Below are positions 26,567 to 36,167 of a stretch of DNA of 64,000 bases, piece after piece. Positions within the stretch are counted from its first letter, which is position 1. Every line of letters starts with the position of its first letter. The position numbers were made by a program, and so were the translations under genes. Source of the stretch: JBBPZA01 sp963728925 (lineage in GTDB: Bacteria > Actinomycetota > Thermoleophilia > Solirubrobacterales > Solirubrobacteraceae); assembly GCA_963728925.1 (NCBI GenBank), contig CAVSMB010000017.1, forward strand, positions 98,558 through 162,557. Direction: 5' to 3'. Below the pieces are notes generated by a model. It saw only the letters and a program-made list of their open reading frames with translations. It did no database searches and was not told where the DNA came from.

Positions 26567-26910
26567 GATCGGGGCTCCTTTGCCGTAGCGCCGTCTCTTA
26601 TAGGCGGCCTCACCCCTGCAACGAACGCCACCGCCCCGATCCGACACCGCCTCCCGGATTCCCTCAGAGAGCCTTTCGCGAGCCCTCGGCGTCGGCGGGC
26701 ACGAGCGAGCGCAGTGCCTATGCCGGGCGCGTGCGAGCGTCAGGCGGCCACGGGACCTGGCGCTTGGACCTCGTCCGCAGCGGGCGAGAGCTCCCGGCCG
26801 CTGAAGACGCCTGCTTGTCAAAGGAGCAGCGGGCGTCTCGCCCCACGTCGCGTGGCGGCTGCTGCTCGTGTTCGTCAAAAGCGAGCCGCTCGGCGGAATT
26901 ACGCGAGAGG
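26567..26910. other. No gene recognised
   Basis: This is about 340 bases between two minus-strand genes. It must hold the promoter of the RibD_C gene; TATAAG on the minus strand about 30 bases before its ATG is the only box noted. Nothing else was recognised. Confidence 0.3.
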
Positions 26911-27381
26911 TCAGGGCGCCCGCCGCGCGACAACTTCGACGGTGGCGGCGGCGACATCAAGGAGGATCGTTGCGATGTTCTCAGCGCCGCTGCCGTCGCC
27001 GACGCGCAGGGCGTTGCCCATCGCGCCGACAACCCCTTCAAGTCTCTCCGCGTTTCTGACAATCAGGCGGGCGTCCACCTCGCGGTCGATCCCTTGCTGG
27101 GTGCTGAGCTGGGTCGCACGGTCGGTGAGTTCATGTCTGAGCTCATCTGGATCGACCGCGCGCCCCGCGAGAAGTCTGGTCGTCTCCCGAGCCAGGCGGA
27201 GCACGCGGCCGGCCAAATCGGTCAGCGGTTCGTCTGGGAAGTACTGACTCTGCAAGAGCTCGCCGCTGCGGCGGTTGATCCGCGCAACGTCATTGAGCTC
27301 CTCCAGGATCGAGAACTCGTCCGGTAGGTCGTCTCGATATCTGGTCGATGCGTCACCCGCGACGTCAGCAATAGATGGCAT
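26911..27381 (-). CDS. Unknown all-helical protein, divergent to a two-gene operon
   Basis: The 156-residue protein from ATG 27381 was not recognised. It appears fully alpha-helical, with alternating charged and hydrophobic residues (FSILEELNDVARINRRSGEL, LTDLAGRVLRLARETTRLLA, ELRHELTDRATQLSTQQGID). It has no membrane segment or signal. The frame extends upstream without a stop, but the first helix and the divergent gene support this start. The 205-base gap to the operon at 27587 is relatively AT-rich for this region. The divergent arrangement suggests a linked function or shared regulation. Confidence 0.6.
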   Translation of the reverse strand: MPSIADVAGDASTRYRDDLPDEFSILEELNDVARINRRSGELLQSQYFPDEPLTDLAGRVLRLARETTRLLAGRAVDPDELRHELTDRATQLSTQQGIDREVDARLIVRNAERLEGVVGAMGNALRVGDGSGAENIATILLDVAAATVEVVARRAP

Positions 27382-27586
27382 CGGCGGAGCCTTGCATCTT
27401 GATCGTGCGGGCCGCCGTGCAAAACATGCGTGAACCGGACCGGGGGGATGGGTCGGCGCCCCATCCCACGCCCTGACCGACCTGCGCGGGGTTGACGCGC
27501 GCAACGCCATCTGCCATTTTTGACCGATCGACGCAGGAATAATTGCTAACTTCAGAACGCGGTGGAAACCGCAGAAGGAATCGACA

Positions 27587-27772
27587 ATGTCCAAACGAAG
27601 CGACGGCGCAAATGATCGTCCTGAGTCTCCGGTGCCGTTCGAGAAGCTGAATCAAGCGGCCACGGACTTGAACGTCTTCAACGAAAACGCACAGGTGATC
27701 GGTGCGCGTTGCGCCGCGATCGCGAACATGGACAGGGTCCAGGACTTCCGGAGGCGGTTCTTCGGGAAGTGA
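27587..27772 (+). CDS. Small protein, first gene of an unknown two-gene operon
   Basis: The 61-residue soluble protein starts MSKRSDGANDRPESPVPFEK and ends RVQDFRRRFFGK. A ribosome site AGAAGGA lies 8 bases before the ATG. A possible -35 TTGACC is at about 27520, with an AT-rich stretch after it. The stop codon overlaps the GTG of the next gene (GTGA), so the two are translationally coupled. The C-terminal VQDFRRR resembles VQGFRRR in the partner protein. No family was recognised. Confidence 0.65.
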   Translation: MSKRSDGANDRPESPVPFEKLNQAATDLNVFNENAQVIGARCAAIANMDRVQDFRRRFFGK

Positions 27773-28656
27773 TTCCCGTCATCCGGGACCTATCCACCGA
27801 GCAGAAGAACGAGCTGCTCAACCTCCTCAGCCCCCGCCGCACCCGGCGGGAGCTGACGGGGAAGGAGGCGACCGAGGAGCTCACGGCGCACCTTCGGCGT
27901 GTCTTAGGCCTCTCGGACAAGGTCGACCTCGTCCAGGGCTTCCGCCGGCGCATGATCGAGGCGACGATCGAGTTCGGCGGGCCACCGGCACCGACGGACT
28001 ACGACCTCCTCTCCGACCGCGACATCGCTAAGCGGCTGCACACCGAGGTCGTCGCCGAAGCCTCAACACTGTCGGACAAGGCCGGCAAGACCCGCGGCCA
28101 GGCGAGGGTCGATTTCCACGAGTTCGCCAAGGGCTTCAAGACCATGAGCCAAGCGGACCGTGCTGACTGGCTGTACTCCGCCGCGCTCGCCGCGTCACAA
28201 GCCAAGACCGAAGCCGGGATCGGAGCCGACGATGAGCAAGCCGCCCGAGAGGCCGAGCGTCTGAAGACCTCACACGACAAGATGGCGGCACGCCTCGTGG
28301 AAGACGTCGCGGCGGCCGGACGCGTCGCTACCGCCGTCGAACAGGGTGCCGCCGCCGCAGCCTCACATGTTGCAAACCCGGTCGTCGGACGCGCCGTTGG
28401 CGTCCGGACTCAGCAAGGTGCGGCACGAGTACTGAGCACCCTCGCTGGACCAATCGGGGTTGTTGCCGGCGGGGTGTTTCTCTACCACTTGCGTAAGGCG
28501 CGCCAAGCCGCTGAGACCGCCCAGATTCGCGGAGAAGCGCGCAAGGAACGACTTTCCCCAGTCTTCCAAGCCGTGGTCACGACATCGGCGTACCTCCTGG
28601 CACATGCGAGCGGGCCGCCCGAGGGGCACCGCCTTACCGAAACCGCTAGCGGCTGA
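27769..28656 (+). CDS. Unknown protein with C-terminal hydrophobic Gly/Ala segment
   Basis: This 295-residue protein starts at GTG in the GTGA overlap. Residues 1-170 are helical and charged (LSTEQKNELLNLLSPRRTRR, LVQGFRRRMIEATIEFGG, FAKGFKTMSQADRADWLYSA). Residues 200-260 form a Gly/Ala-rich, amphipathic to hydrophobic block with one likely membrane helix (LAGPIGVVAGGVFLYHL) and a basic flank. The layout loosely resembles YaaW/UPF0174-type proteins, but that is a weak impression. A helical domain plus a membrane-active tail, in a small coupled operon inside a mobile island, is also what one sees in toxin-like defence effectors. Function is unknown. Confidence 0.65.
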   Translation: MIPVIRDLSTEQKNELLNLLSPRRTRRELTGKEATEELTAHLRRVLGLSDKVDLVQGFRRRMIEATIEFGGPPAPTDYDLLSDRDIAKRLHTEVVAEASTLSDKAGKTRGQARVDFHEFAKGFKTMSQADRADWLYSAALAASQAKTEAGIGADDEQAAREAERLKTSHDKMAARLVEDVAAAGRVATAVEQGAAAAASHVANPVVGRAVGVRTQQGAARVLSTLAGPIGVVAGGVFLYHLRKARQAAETAQIRGEARKERLSPVFQAVVTTSAYLLAHASGPPEGHRLTETASG

Positions 28657-28665
28657 GGATTAGCC

Positions 28666-28928
28666 CTAGCCGGTGTTGTTGCCCGGCTGGGGCACGTATG
28701 GCACGAGTCCGTGCGCCGCATGATGCCGCCGCACTGCGGGCAGGCGGGCCGGGGTCCAGGCCCCGCGAGCTTGGCCGGGACCACCGGCGGCTTCTCCGTT
28801 GTCGCGGACGCGGCCGGCAGTGGCGTGAAGCGCGCGGAAGGCGTTGCGGTCGGCTCGACCCGGGTGACCGTCGGGACCACGCACGGGCCGGATCGGCCAG
28901 GTTGAGCCATCGCACTGCCCCTGTCCAT
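28666..28928 (-). pseudogene. C-terminal remnant of B12-dependent ribonucleotide reductase (NrdJ)
   Basis: The minus strand encodes a Pro/Ala/Thr-rich linker followed by CPQCGGIMRRTDSCHTCPS. One frame over, it ends GNNTG and stops. Class II (NrdJ) reductases end in just such a zinc ribbon (CxxCG, then CxxCGxxxG). Adding one base restores the last CG pair. The catalytic barrel is absent upstream, so this is a stub of about 80 residues, left after deletion. It converges with the unknown gene ending at 28656. Confidence 0.55.
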
Positions 28929-29090
28929 GCATCCGGCACTCCCGCCTTCATGCCGCGTACCAGAGGTGCACTCCTGCTTTCCGCCGTTGAAGCGAACGTC
29001 GCCGGGTGCAGGCGTCGCACGCCCACTGCGGACGACCGATGTCGCTCCTATGTCAAGCGCTTGTCGTTGTTTGCGGGAATCGAGATCTGA

Positions 29091-30220
29091 CTATGTGACG
29101 CAGGGCATGAGGTGGGGAGCGTTGCCGGGGACGGTTTCGCGTGCCTTGCGCCTCTCGGGGATGTCGTGCGGGACTGGCGTGGCGTTCGGCGCTGGCGCGG
29201 ATCGCAGGAGCCTCCAGACGCGGCGGGCGAGGTAGCGTTTGAGTGAGCGGAGCGCTTCCTTGCGCGACTTTCCCTCGGCTTGTTTGCGTTCGAGGTAGGC
29301 GGCGGTGTCAGCGTCCCAGTTGGCTTTGTTGACCGCGAGGCGGTGCAGCGCGCAGTTGAGCTGTCGGTTGCCGCCGCGGTCCAGGCGGTGGCGGCTGGTG
29401 TTGCCCGAGGAGGCGGGGATCGGCGCGGCCCCGCCGGTGCGCGCGAGCTTGGCGTCGGTGGCGAATCGGTCGGCGCCGGCGATCTCACCGATCAGCTTGG
29501 CTGCGGTCAACGGACCGCACCCTCGCTCCGCGAGTAGCTGCGGCGCGTAGCTTTCGACCAGCGCGGCGAGCTCTGCCTGCAGCTCGCGAATGCGGGTGGT
29601 GCGCGCGGTGATCTGACGCACGAGCTCGCGCGCGACCCGCACGCGCGTCGTTTGCTGGGCGCGGGCGAGGCGGCGGGAGATCTTCCCAAGCCACTTGCGG
29701 GTGTCCAGCGCCCCGGCCGGGATCTCGAGCTCGGGCCACATGTCGTGCAGATGCCAGCGCAGCCGCTGCTGGTCGGCGGTGCGTGCGGCGATCAGATCGT
29801 CGCGATGGTCGACCAGCAGGCGAATGTCGAGCGCCGCGCCGTCCAGGTGCGCGCCGGGGAGGTTCTCGATCCCTTCCTTCAGCGCAGCGCGAGCGACGCT
29901 GAACGCGTCGATCGAGTCTGACTTGCCACGCTCGCGTGATGAGCGGCGCGCGCCCGCCATGTGCTTCGGGGCGACTCGCACGACCCGCTCGCCGCGCGCC
30001 CGATCAGGAACCGCTCGAACGCGCCGGACACGTGCCGGCAGTCCTCGAGCGCCCACACCCGCTCTGCGTCGAGCGCTCGCGCCCAGCACAGCAGCTTGCC
30101 GAAGCTCCCCTTGCGCGCCGGCGCCGTGAGCTCCCCTCGCGCGGCGGCGGTGAACGCGTCGACCGCGCCGCAGGTGTGCGTGCGCTTGTGCGTGTCCGTC
30201 CCGATCACGATCATTCGCAT
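29091..30220 (-). pseudogene. IS110-family transposase, frameshifted
   Basis: The N-terminal RuvC-like part (MIVIGTDTHKRTHTCGAVDA, then RVWALEDCRHVSGAFERFLI) reads in one frame to about 30000. The remainder (RGERVVRVAPKHMAGARRSS, GKSDSIDAFSVARAALKEG, GCGPLTAAKLIGEIAGADRF, HRLDRGGNRQLNCALHRLAV) is in another. A net indel of one or two bases in a CGCG-rich stretch near 29995 explains it. Without the shift it would be a normal IS110/IS1111-like transposase of about 375 residues, so this copy is probably inactive. Confidence 0.85.
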
Positions 30221-30612
30221 CGTCCCTTCGATTGTGTTGACGAAGCGGACTCCGGCGGACACGTCTCACTCGGGGCTGCTGCCAAGCTCCTATCAGGTCA
30301 CGCCGGTGGTCCTCGGGCGGCGGCGGGCGACACGACATCCGGTGGGTCAGACCAGCGGTCGACAGAAAGTCAATGAGTCAGCCCGTCGCCGGCCCGGGAA
30401 CCAACCGCAGCGGTCGGACGTCACCGCCCAGACCCGGGGACCATCTCAGTAAGAAAGTCAAGGGGTCCGCGGCAAATTTCTCGTAGCTCCGACGGTCGCG
30501 GAGGGCCGCAGATCGCCTCCTGTGTGCTCGTTTCGGTCGCCGGTGGGAGCGAGCGGTCGGTTGTGGGCGCTATTTGCGCAGGCGGGGTCGCCGTCGACGG
30601 CGGTCGGCGTCG
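30221..30612. other. No gene recognised
   Basis: This is the non-coding flank of the IS110 copy. It contains two similar short stretches, AGAAAGTCAATGAG and AAGAAAGTCAAGGGG (near 30363 and 30451), which may mark an IS110 end or its target. Otherwise nothing was seen. Confidence 0.3.
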
Positions 30613-30723
30613 TTAGCCTCGATTATCGGTGAGGGGTTCGTTCACCGATTTCGCTGTGGTCTGTGATCGGCGGCTGTAGCGGTAGTTGGGGCTTCCGGCG
30701 GCCCTGACGGAGCTGGGCTTAGC

Positions 30724-30893
30724 TCATTTGGTGGATCCTTCTCGGGCTATCTCTGGTTGAGTGCAGCGCGGTGGACGAGCGCCGGGGGGCGATGATCCCA
30801 TGGTTGTGCAGTATTCCGCCGGACGGCGGCGAGTTCGTCGTCGCGTTCCGTCCGCTGGGTGCGGAACCATATCGGTAGAATCGTCCACCAAAT
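30724..30893. repeat. Inverted repeat upstream of the transposase start
   Basis: ATTTGGTGGATCCTTCT near 30727 and its near complement AGAATCGTCCACCAAAT near 30876 face each other across about 135 bases, just before the ATG at 30904. Their position inside the element suggests transposase-binding or regulatory sites. Confidence 0.5.
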
Positions 30894-30903
30894 CGGCTGA
30901 GCG

Positions 30904-32634
30904 ATGGCCCGGACGGGACACGACCGCTTCACCAAGCCGACGGTCGCCGGGCACCGTCGGTATGAGGCGCTGCGCGCCTACTACGTGGAGGAGCTGTCGG
31001 CGGCGGAGATCGCCGGGCGGTTTGGTTATACGAAGGCGAGCGTGCAGACGCTGATCTCGCAGTACCGCCAGGCGGATGTGGGAGAGCTGTTCCAGGCCTC
31101 GCGGCCGGGGCCCAAGCGTCAGCCCAAGAAGGATGCCGCCCGCGAGCGGGCGCTCGAGCTGCGTCGCTCCCGGCACGGGATCGAGGAGATCGTCTCCGAG
31201 CTTGCACGGGCGGGGACGCCGCTGTCGCGCACGGCGGTGTGGGAGATCCTGCGCGAGGAAGGGCTCTCGCGGATGCCCAAGCTGCGTCAGGACAAGCCCG
31301 AGCCGGCGCCCGAACGGCTGGCGGCGGAGAAGGTGCGCGTCCTCGCAGAAGAGGACTGGCCGACCGAGGGCACGATCCAAACCCAGCACGCCGGCCTGTT
31401 CCTGTTGGTCCCGGAGCTGGTCGCGCTCGATCTGCTCGGACTGGTCGACGCGGCCGGCTGGCCGTCCACCAGCCAGCTTCCGGCGATCCGCTCGGTGCTG
31501 TCGCTGCTGGCGCTCAAGCTCTCAGGGCGCCGCCGGCGAAGCCACGTGCGCTCAGTCGTGCACGACCCGGCGCTGGGCGCCTTCGCCGGACTGAACGTGC
31601 TGCCCAAGACCTGGCATCTGACGACCTACTCCTACCGCACCAGCCGCTCCCAGCAGATCGCGTTCTTCGAGGCGCTGCAGCCCCGGCTCCGGGAGGCGGG
31701 GCTGATCGGCGAGCAGGGAGTGAACCTCGACTTTCACGCGATCATGAGCTACGGCGAGCAGGACACCGTGCTCGAGAAGCACTACGTTCCCCGCCGCTCG
31801 CAGCGGACCCGCTCGGTGCTGACGTTCATCGCTCAGGACGGGCAACAGCACACGATCCTCTACGCCAACGCCGAGCTCACCAGCCGCCAGCAGGCGGGCG
31901 AGGTGACCGACTTCTGCCGCTTCCACGAGCGCACCCACGGCCAGCTGCCCAAGCTGCTGGTGTTCGACGGCAAGCTCACGACCAACGAACACCTCGCCGA
32001 GCTCGACCAGATGGGCGTCGGATTCATCACCTTGCGCCAGCGCTACCCGAAGCTGATCCAGTCGCTGGAGGCGCTCCCGGCGAGCGCCTGGACCAAGACC
32101 CGGCTGGACCGCTCCGGCAAGCACAAGACCGCCAACTACCACGAAGACGCCGTCACGATCCAAGGCAGCGTCTTCCGCCAGCTCGCCGTGCAGCTCGGCC
32201 GCGATCAGCCGACCCTGATCCTCACCAACCAACAGCAGCTCACCCCCAAGCAGCTGATCGAACGCTACGGCCAACGCTGGGGCATCGAGAACCAACTCGC
32301 CGAGCAGATCCGCGCGTTCCACCTCGACTCGCTCTGCTCCCAGGTCCCGCTCGCCGTCGACTTCGACGTCGCGCTCACGGTCCTCGCCGACATCATCTAC
32401 CGGCGGTTCGCCCGCGGCCTCCACACCGCCTACCGCAACCAAACCCCCGACACGATCCGCGACTACCTGATCGACGGGATCGGCGAGCTGCGCTTCACCC
32501 CCGGGCACATCGAGGTCGCACTACGCCGCCGCACCCACACCCCCGCACTACTCGACGCCGGCTACGAGAACCGCCAAGTCCAGGTTCCCTGGTGGGGCGG
32601 TCGCATCCTCAGCTACACCTTCCCCGCCCGATAA
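30904..32634 (+). CDS. Transposase with N-terminal HTH and IS4-like DDE core
   Basis: This 576-residue protein has two N-terminal helix-turn-helix units (YYVEELSAAEIAGRFGYTKA, TPLSRTAVWEILREEGLSRM). These are followed by a DDE transposase core with acidic residues in QGVNLDFHAIMSYGE, KLLVFDGKLTT and RYGQRWGIENQLAEQI. The last matches the terminal YREKTYPE-like glutamate helix of IS4-group enzymes. The fused HTH and the insertion around ILYANAELTSRQQAGEVTDF distinguish it from classical IS4/IS1380 members, so the family is left open. The frame is intact. Confidence 0.8.
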   Translation: MARTGHDRFTKPTVAGHRRYEALRAYYVEELSAAEIAGRFGYTKASVQTLISQYRQADVGELFQASRPGPKRQPKKDAARERALELRRSRHGIEEIVSELARAGTPLSRTAVWEILREEGLSRMPKLRQDKPEPAPERLAAEKVRVLAEEDWPTEGTIQTQHAGLFLLVPELVALDLLGLVDAAGWPSTSQLPAIRSVLSLLALKLSGRRRRSHVRSVVHDPALGAFAGLNVLPKTWHLTTYSYRTSRSQQIAFFEALQPRLREAGLIGEQGVNLDFHAIMSYGEQDTVLEKHYVPRRSQRTRSVLTFIAQDGQQHTILYANAELTSRQQAGEVTDFCRFHERTHGQLPKLLVFDGKLTTNEHLAELDQMGVGFITLRQRYPKLIQSLEALPASAWTKTRLDRSGKHKTANYHEDAVTIQGSVFRQLAVQLGRDQPTLILTNQQQLTPKQLIERYGQRWGIENQLAEQIRAFHLDSLCSQVPLAVDFDVALTVLADIIYRRFARGLHTAYRNQTPDTIRDYLIDGIGELRFTPGHIEVALRRRTHTPALLDAGYENRQVQVPWWGGRILSYTFPAR

Positions 32635-32772
32635 GACTCAACCGAATTACCGGACCGACAATCCAGGTTAGGCGGCGTTAGGCTGCGTGTGGGCGCGAGC
32701 CGATGACGTGTCGAAGAGCAGGCGTCTGGGGCTCGCGAACCTGCCGCGCGACTTGCCCTTCGAGGGCCTGAT

Positions 32773-34005
32773 CTATGCGCGCCCCGCTGTCACGCTCGCG
32801 CCCGTCTTCTTCGCTGCTGCCGCTTGCCAGTCCGTGACCGTCCGCCTGTAGGAGGCCTCGGCCTGCCGGGCGAGCTCGCGCTCGGCGCTGCGCATCTTCT
32901 GCCTCGTCGCCCAGGTCCCGGTGTTGGTGCCCTTCAGCGTCTGCCCGCCGGCGCGGATCTCGAGCAGGCGCAGCTTCTTGGCCGTCAGCGACGGCTGCTG
33001 GTGGGCGTAGTCCTCGCCCCGGCTGAGCAGGCACCAGAACAGCACGGCGAGCTTGCGCGCGCAGGCGACGACGGCGATCTTGTTGCCGCGCCGGGCGCGG
33101 ATCCGCTCGTAGAAGGCGCGCAGCGGGCCGGGCTGCTGGACGACCGACCAGGCCGCCTCGACCAGCGCCCAGCGCGCCGCGGGCGAGCCCTGCTTTGAGA
33201 TCCGCCCGCCCCTCGCCGGCGCGCTGCCGGACTGGTAGACGCGCGGATCAAGCCCGAGGTAGCCGACCAGCTTGCGCGACGTCGGGAAGCGGCGGATGTC
33301 GCCGATCGCGGCCAGGAACGTCGCCGCGCAGATCACGTTGACCCCCGGCACGGTCATCAGCCGCCGCAGCTCCCGCGAGTCGAGCGCTTGGCGGGCGATC
33401 TGGCGCTCGACCGCGGCGATCTCGGCGTCGAGGAACTCGACGTGGCGCATGCAGGCCGCGACCGTCTCCGCCTCCTCGAGCGGCAGCTCGAGCCCTGCCA
33501 GCCACTCGCGCCCCTTGACGCCGAACAGGTCGGACAGCGGCGGGCGCCCCACCAGCCGGCGCACCAGCACGGCGTGGATCTCGTTCTTGGAGCGCGACCG
33601 TGCGCGCACCAGCTGCTCGCGCCGCCCCAGCCGCCGGCGCAACACACGCGTCCACTCATCCGGCGACCAGACGGCGTCGAGCTCACCGGCCGCGAGCAGC
33701 CGCGCCAGCGTGCGCGCGTCAAGGCGGTCGGTCTTCGCCCGGGCCTGCCGGATGCCGGTATCGGCGGGGCTGACGAGGACGACCCGGGCGACGTGCGGCT
33801 CGAGGATGCGCGCAATCTCCCACGCGCCCCCCGTTACCTCCAGCGCCACCCGGTCCGTGCGCGCCAGACTCTGCGCGAACAGCTCCAACTGCTCCGGCGT
33901 CGTCGCGATCCGACCAGCGGAGCGCAGCGCGCCGCTCTCGACGATCGCCACCTCGCAGAAATCGCGATGCACGTCCAACCCGATCGCTCTTCCGAGAGAT
34001 CTCAC
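32773..34005 (-). CDS. IS110-family transposase
   Basis: The intact 410-residue frame from GTG 34005 has LGRAIGLDVHRDFCEVAIVE (catalytic Asp), RTDRVALEVTGGAWEIAR, KTDRLDARTLARLLAAGEL, then MTVPGVNVICAATFLAAIGD and GYLGLDPRVYQSGSAPARGG of the transposase_20 domain. The frame stays open upstream to 34152, but this start matches the family. Its 5' end lies only about 60 bases from the 3' end of the group II intron, so the intron probably inserted into this IS110's upstream flank. Confidence 0.92.
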   Translation of the reverse strand: MRSLGRAIGLDVHRDFCEVAIVESGALRSAGRIATTPEQLELFAQSLARTDRVALEVTGGAWEIARILEPHVARVVLVSPADTGIRQARAKTDRLDARTLARLLAAGELDAVWSPDEWTRVLRRRLGRREQLVRARSRSKNEIHAVLVRRLVGRPPLSDLFGVKGREWLAGLELPLEEAETVAACMRHVEFLDAEIAAVERQIARQALDSRELRRLMTVPGVNVICAATFLAAIGDIRRFPTSRKLVGYLGLDPRVYQSGSAPARGGRISKQGSPAARWALVEAAWSVVQQPGPLRAFYERIRARRGNKIAVVACARKLAVLFWCLLSRGEDYAHQQPSLTAKKLRLLEIRAGGQTLKGTNTGTWATRQKMRSAERELARQAEASYRRTVTDWQAAAAKKTGASVTAGRA

Positions 34006-34130
34006 CCCGTCCCCCTCTATTCGTTGAACGAAATGAAGAACCAGCGGGCGAACGACAACGACCGAGTAGGGGTCGACCTGGGGCGCGGTGCCGGCCTCAC
34101 GGCCGGTCCGGTTCCCCAGGCCGCCCTCCG

Positions 34131-34162
34131 AACCGGTTACGTGAAATTCCACGTAACCGGTT
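34131..34162. repeat. 32-bp palindrome at the left RIT end
   Basis: AACCGGTTACGTG and CACGTAACCGGTT (13-bp perfect arms, 6-base centre) span the left boundary of the RIT element. The first AACCGG also belongs to intron domain V. Confidence 0.85.
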
Positions 34163-34254
34163 GTATGTCCCGCGAACGGTTATGTTGAAGACGCGCTCGA
34201 CGCCTCGGGTTTTCCCTGCTCAGCGCGATTCAGGGTGGTGAGCATTCAACATAT

Positions 34255-35244
34255 TCAGAGCCCTTCGAGGAACGCGAGAAGCGTGTCGGAGGGTCGGTAT
34301 CTGCCGGGCCTGGTTCCGAGCGGGCTGGTTCGTGCGATCGCTTGTTCTTTGAGCGCGGGGTCGGCGTGCTCGTAGATGTGCGTGGTCTGGATGCTCTCGT
34401 GCCCGAGCCACAGCGCGATCGTCGCGATGTCCACGCCCTTGGCTCTGAGCAGCATCGCGTTGGTGTGGCGCAGCGTGTGTGGGGTGACGCGTTTGGGCTT
34501 CAGCGACGCGCAGCTGGCGTCTGCGGTGGCGGCGTGCTTTGAGACGACCACGCCGACCGTGTAGCGGCTGAGCGGGCGTCCTTGCCGGGTCGGGAACAGC
34601 GGCGCGTCGGGTTGGCCGCCGCGTTCCTTCAGCCACGCGCGCACGGTCGCGATGGTCTCGCCGGTCAGGGTCGTTGCGCGCTTCTTCCTGCCCTTGCCCG
34701 TGACCTGGATGTGGGCGCCGGTGCCGAGGTGCACGTCGCGGACGCGCAGGCCGACGAGCTCTGAGACGCGCACACCGGTCTGGATCATGAGCACCAGCAG
34801 CGCGTGGTCGCGACGGCCGAGCCAGGTGCCTGGGTCGGGCGCGGCGAGCAGCGCTTTGATCTCGTCGAGATCGAGGTAGGAGACGGTGTTGCGCTCGTGG
34901 CGCTTGGTCGGGATCGCCATCACCCGCGCGATCGTGTGCGCGTGCTCGGGGTGTTCGAGCGCAGCGAACCGGTAGAACGAATGGATCGCCCCGAGCCGCG
35001 CGTTGCGGGTACTGGGACTGTTGCCTCGTGCCTGTTCGAGGTGGTTGAGGAACGCGCCGATCAGCGGCGCGTCGAGATCGTCGAGGTCCAGCTCGAACGG
35101 CTGCTTGCCGGTCTGCTCGCGGGCGAAGGCGAGCAGCAACCGGAACGTGTCGCGGTAGGCGGCGATCGTCGGCGGACTGGAGTTGCGCTGGGCGATCAGA
35201 CGCTCGGTGAAGAACGCCTGAAGCGCTGGCGCGAGCGCAGTCAT
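34255..35244 (-). CDS. ritC: RIT tyrosine recombinase, third gene
   Basis: This 329-residue tyrosine recombinase has an N-terminal SAM-like core-binding domain (residues 1-110) and a catalytic domain with Arg in GVRVSELVGLRV, His-x-x-Arg in TPHTLRHTNAML, His in LGHESIQTTHIYEHAD and its Tyr nucleophile. All catalytic residues are present. The ATG overlaps the stop of the middle recombinase (ATGA at 35241-35244). The stop lies a few bases inside the left inverted repeat, so the gene fills the element to its end. It presumably acts with its two partners in strand exchange. Confidence 0.9.
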   Translation of the reverse strand: MTALAPALQAFFTERLIAQRNSSPPTIAAYRDTFRLLLAFAREQTGKQPFELDLDDLDAPLIGAFLNHLEQARGNSPSTRNARLGAIHSFYRFAALEHPEHAHTIARVMAIPTKRHERNTVSYLDLDEIKALLAAPDPGTWLGRRDHALLVLMIQTGVRVSELVGLRVRDVHLGTGAHIQVTGKGRKKRATTLTGETIATVRAWLKERGGQPDAPLFPTRQGRPLSRYTVGVVVSKHAATADASCASLKPKRVTPHTLRHTNAMLLRAKGVDIATIALWLGHESIQTTHIYEHADPALKEQAIARTSPLGTRPGRYRPSDTLLAFLEGL

Positions 35245-36167
35245 GAGAGCACCTCGGGCAACTGCTCGAGGCGCCGGCTGATCAGCTCGAGCAGCTCTGG
35301 GACCGCCTCCAGATACCAGTATGTGCTGGCTGGGTCGACATGACCGAGATACGTGCAGAGCAGCGGCATCCGCCGGTCGATGTCCTCGCCTGCCTGATAC
35401 CAGTCGAGCAGCGTGCGCACCGCAAAGGCATGTCTGAGATCGTGTGGGCGGGGCCTGGCGCGCGCGCCACGGCCCTCCAGGCCGACCTCGCCGATCAGCT
35501 TCGTGAACGTCTGGTTGAGCTCGCCGCGAGTCATGCGTCGTCCTCTGGCGGAGACGAAGAACGCAGCGGTTGAGGGCGTCGGGGAGCGAGCGTCGCGCTG
35601 ACGGGCGTACTCGCGAAGCGCGCTGATCGTGCTCTCGTGCAGCGGGACCTCGCGCTGCTTTTTCTGCTTGCCCGCCCGGACGTGCAGCACGCGATCTCGC
35701 AGATCGACGTCCTGGCGGTCGAGCGCGAGCGCCTCCCCGGGGCGCATCCCGGTGACGGCCAACAGCCCGATCAGCGTCTGGTGACGCATAGCGCGCAGCG
35801 GCGGGCTGAGCTCTCCTGCGGCTGCGATCAGCGCCGCGATCTCAGCGTCCGTGTAGATGTACGGCGCGATCCGCGGGCGGGTCGCGGGCAAAAGGTCCTT
35901 GGAGGGAACCTCGCTAGCGGGGTCGATCGTCGCGAGATGGCGCGCGAACCCCCGCGCGACCCCGAGCCGCTGGCGCCAGTAGTGCGCGTGCGCGTCTGCG
36001 GGCAGCCGCGCCCACATCAGCGCCAGCTCGGTGGTGATCCGCTGAGCGCCCGCCCGCTCGAGGAACTCGACGAACCTCTCGAGCAGCCGGGCGTCCTGGG
36101 GCATCTCGAACCCGAGCCGGCGGCGGATCCGCAGATAGTCGGCAAGCGCTTCCTGAAGCGTGGTCAT
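35241..36167 (-). CDS. ritB: RIT tyrosine recombinase, second gene
   Basis: The 308-residue recombinase starts MTTLQEALADYLRIRRRLGF. It has Arg in GMRPGEALALDRQDVDL, HDLRHAFAVRTLL and the C-terminal LGHVDPASTYWYLEAVPEL with His and Tyr, so the RHRHY set is complete. Its ATG overlaps the stop of the upstream recombinase (ATGA at 36164-36167), and its stop overlaps the downstream start. Such double overlaps are typical of RIT trios and imply fixed stoichiometry. Confidence 0.9.
   Translation of the reverse strand: MTTLQEALADYLRIRRRLGFEMPQDARLLERFVEFLERAGAQRITTELALMWARLPADAHAHYWRQRLGVARGFARHLATIDPASEVPSKDLLPATRPRIAPYIYTDAEIAALIAAAGELSPPLRAMRHQTLIGLLAVTGMRPGEALALDRQDVDLRDRVLHVRAGKQKKQREVPLHESTISALREYARQRDARSPTPSTAAFFVSARGRRMTRGELNQTFTKLIGEVGLEGRGARARPRPHDLRHAFAVRTLLDWYQAGEDIDRRMPLLCTYLGHVDPASTYWYLEAVPELLELISRRLEQLPEVLS

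Larger units (their letters stand above)
30613..32671 (+). mobile_element. Insertion sequence with HTH-DDE transposase, family unresolved
   Basis: Imperfect inverted repeats of about 19 bp (TTAGCCTCGATTATCGGT near 30613, complementary to ACCGACAATCCAGGTTAG ending near 32671) flank the transposase gene. About 15 of 19 positions pair. No clear target duplication was found, so the exact ends are provisional. Confidence 0.5.

Noticed and set aside
30724..30893. Independent MITE of about 170 bp
   Set aside because: The inverted repeat lies inside the flanks of a larger element and has no target duplication. It is better read as regulatory or end-internal repeats.
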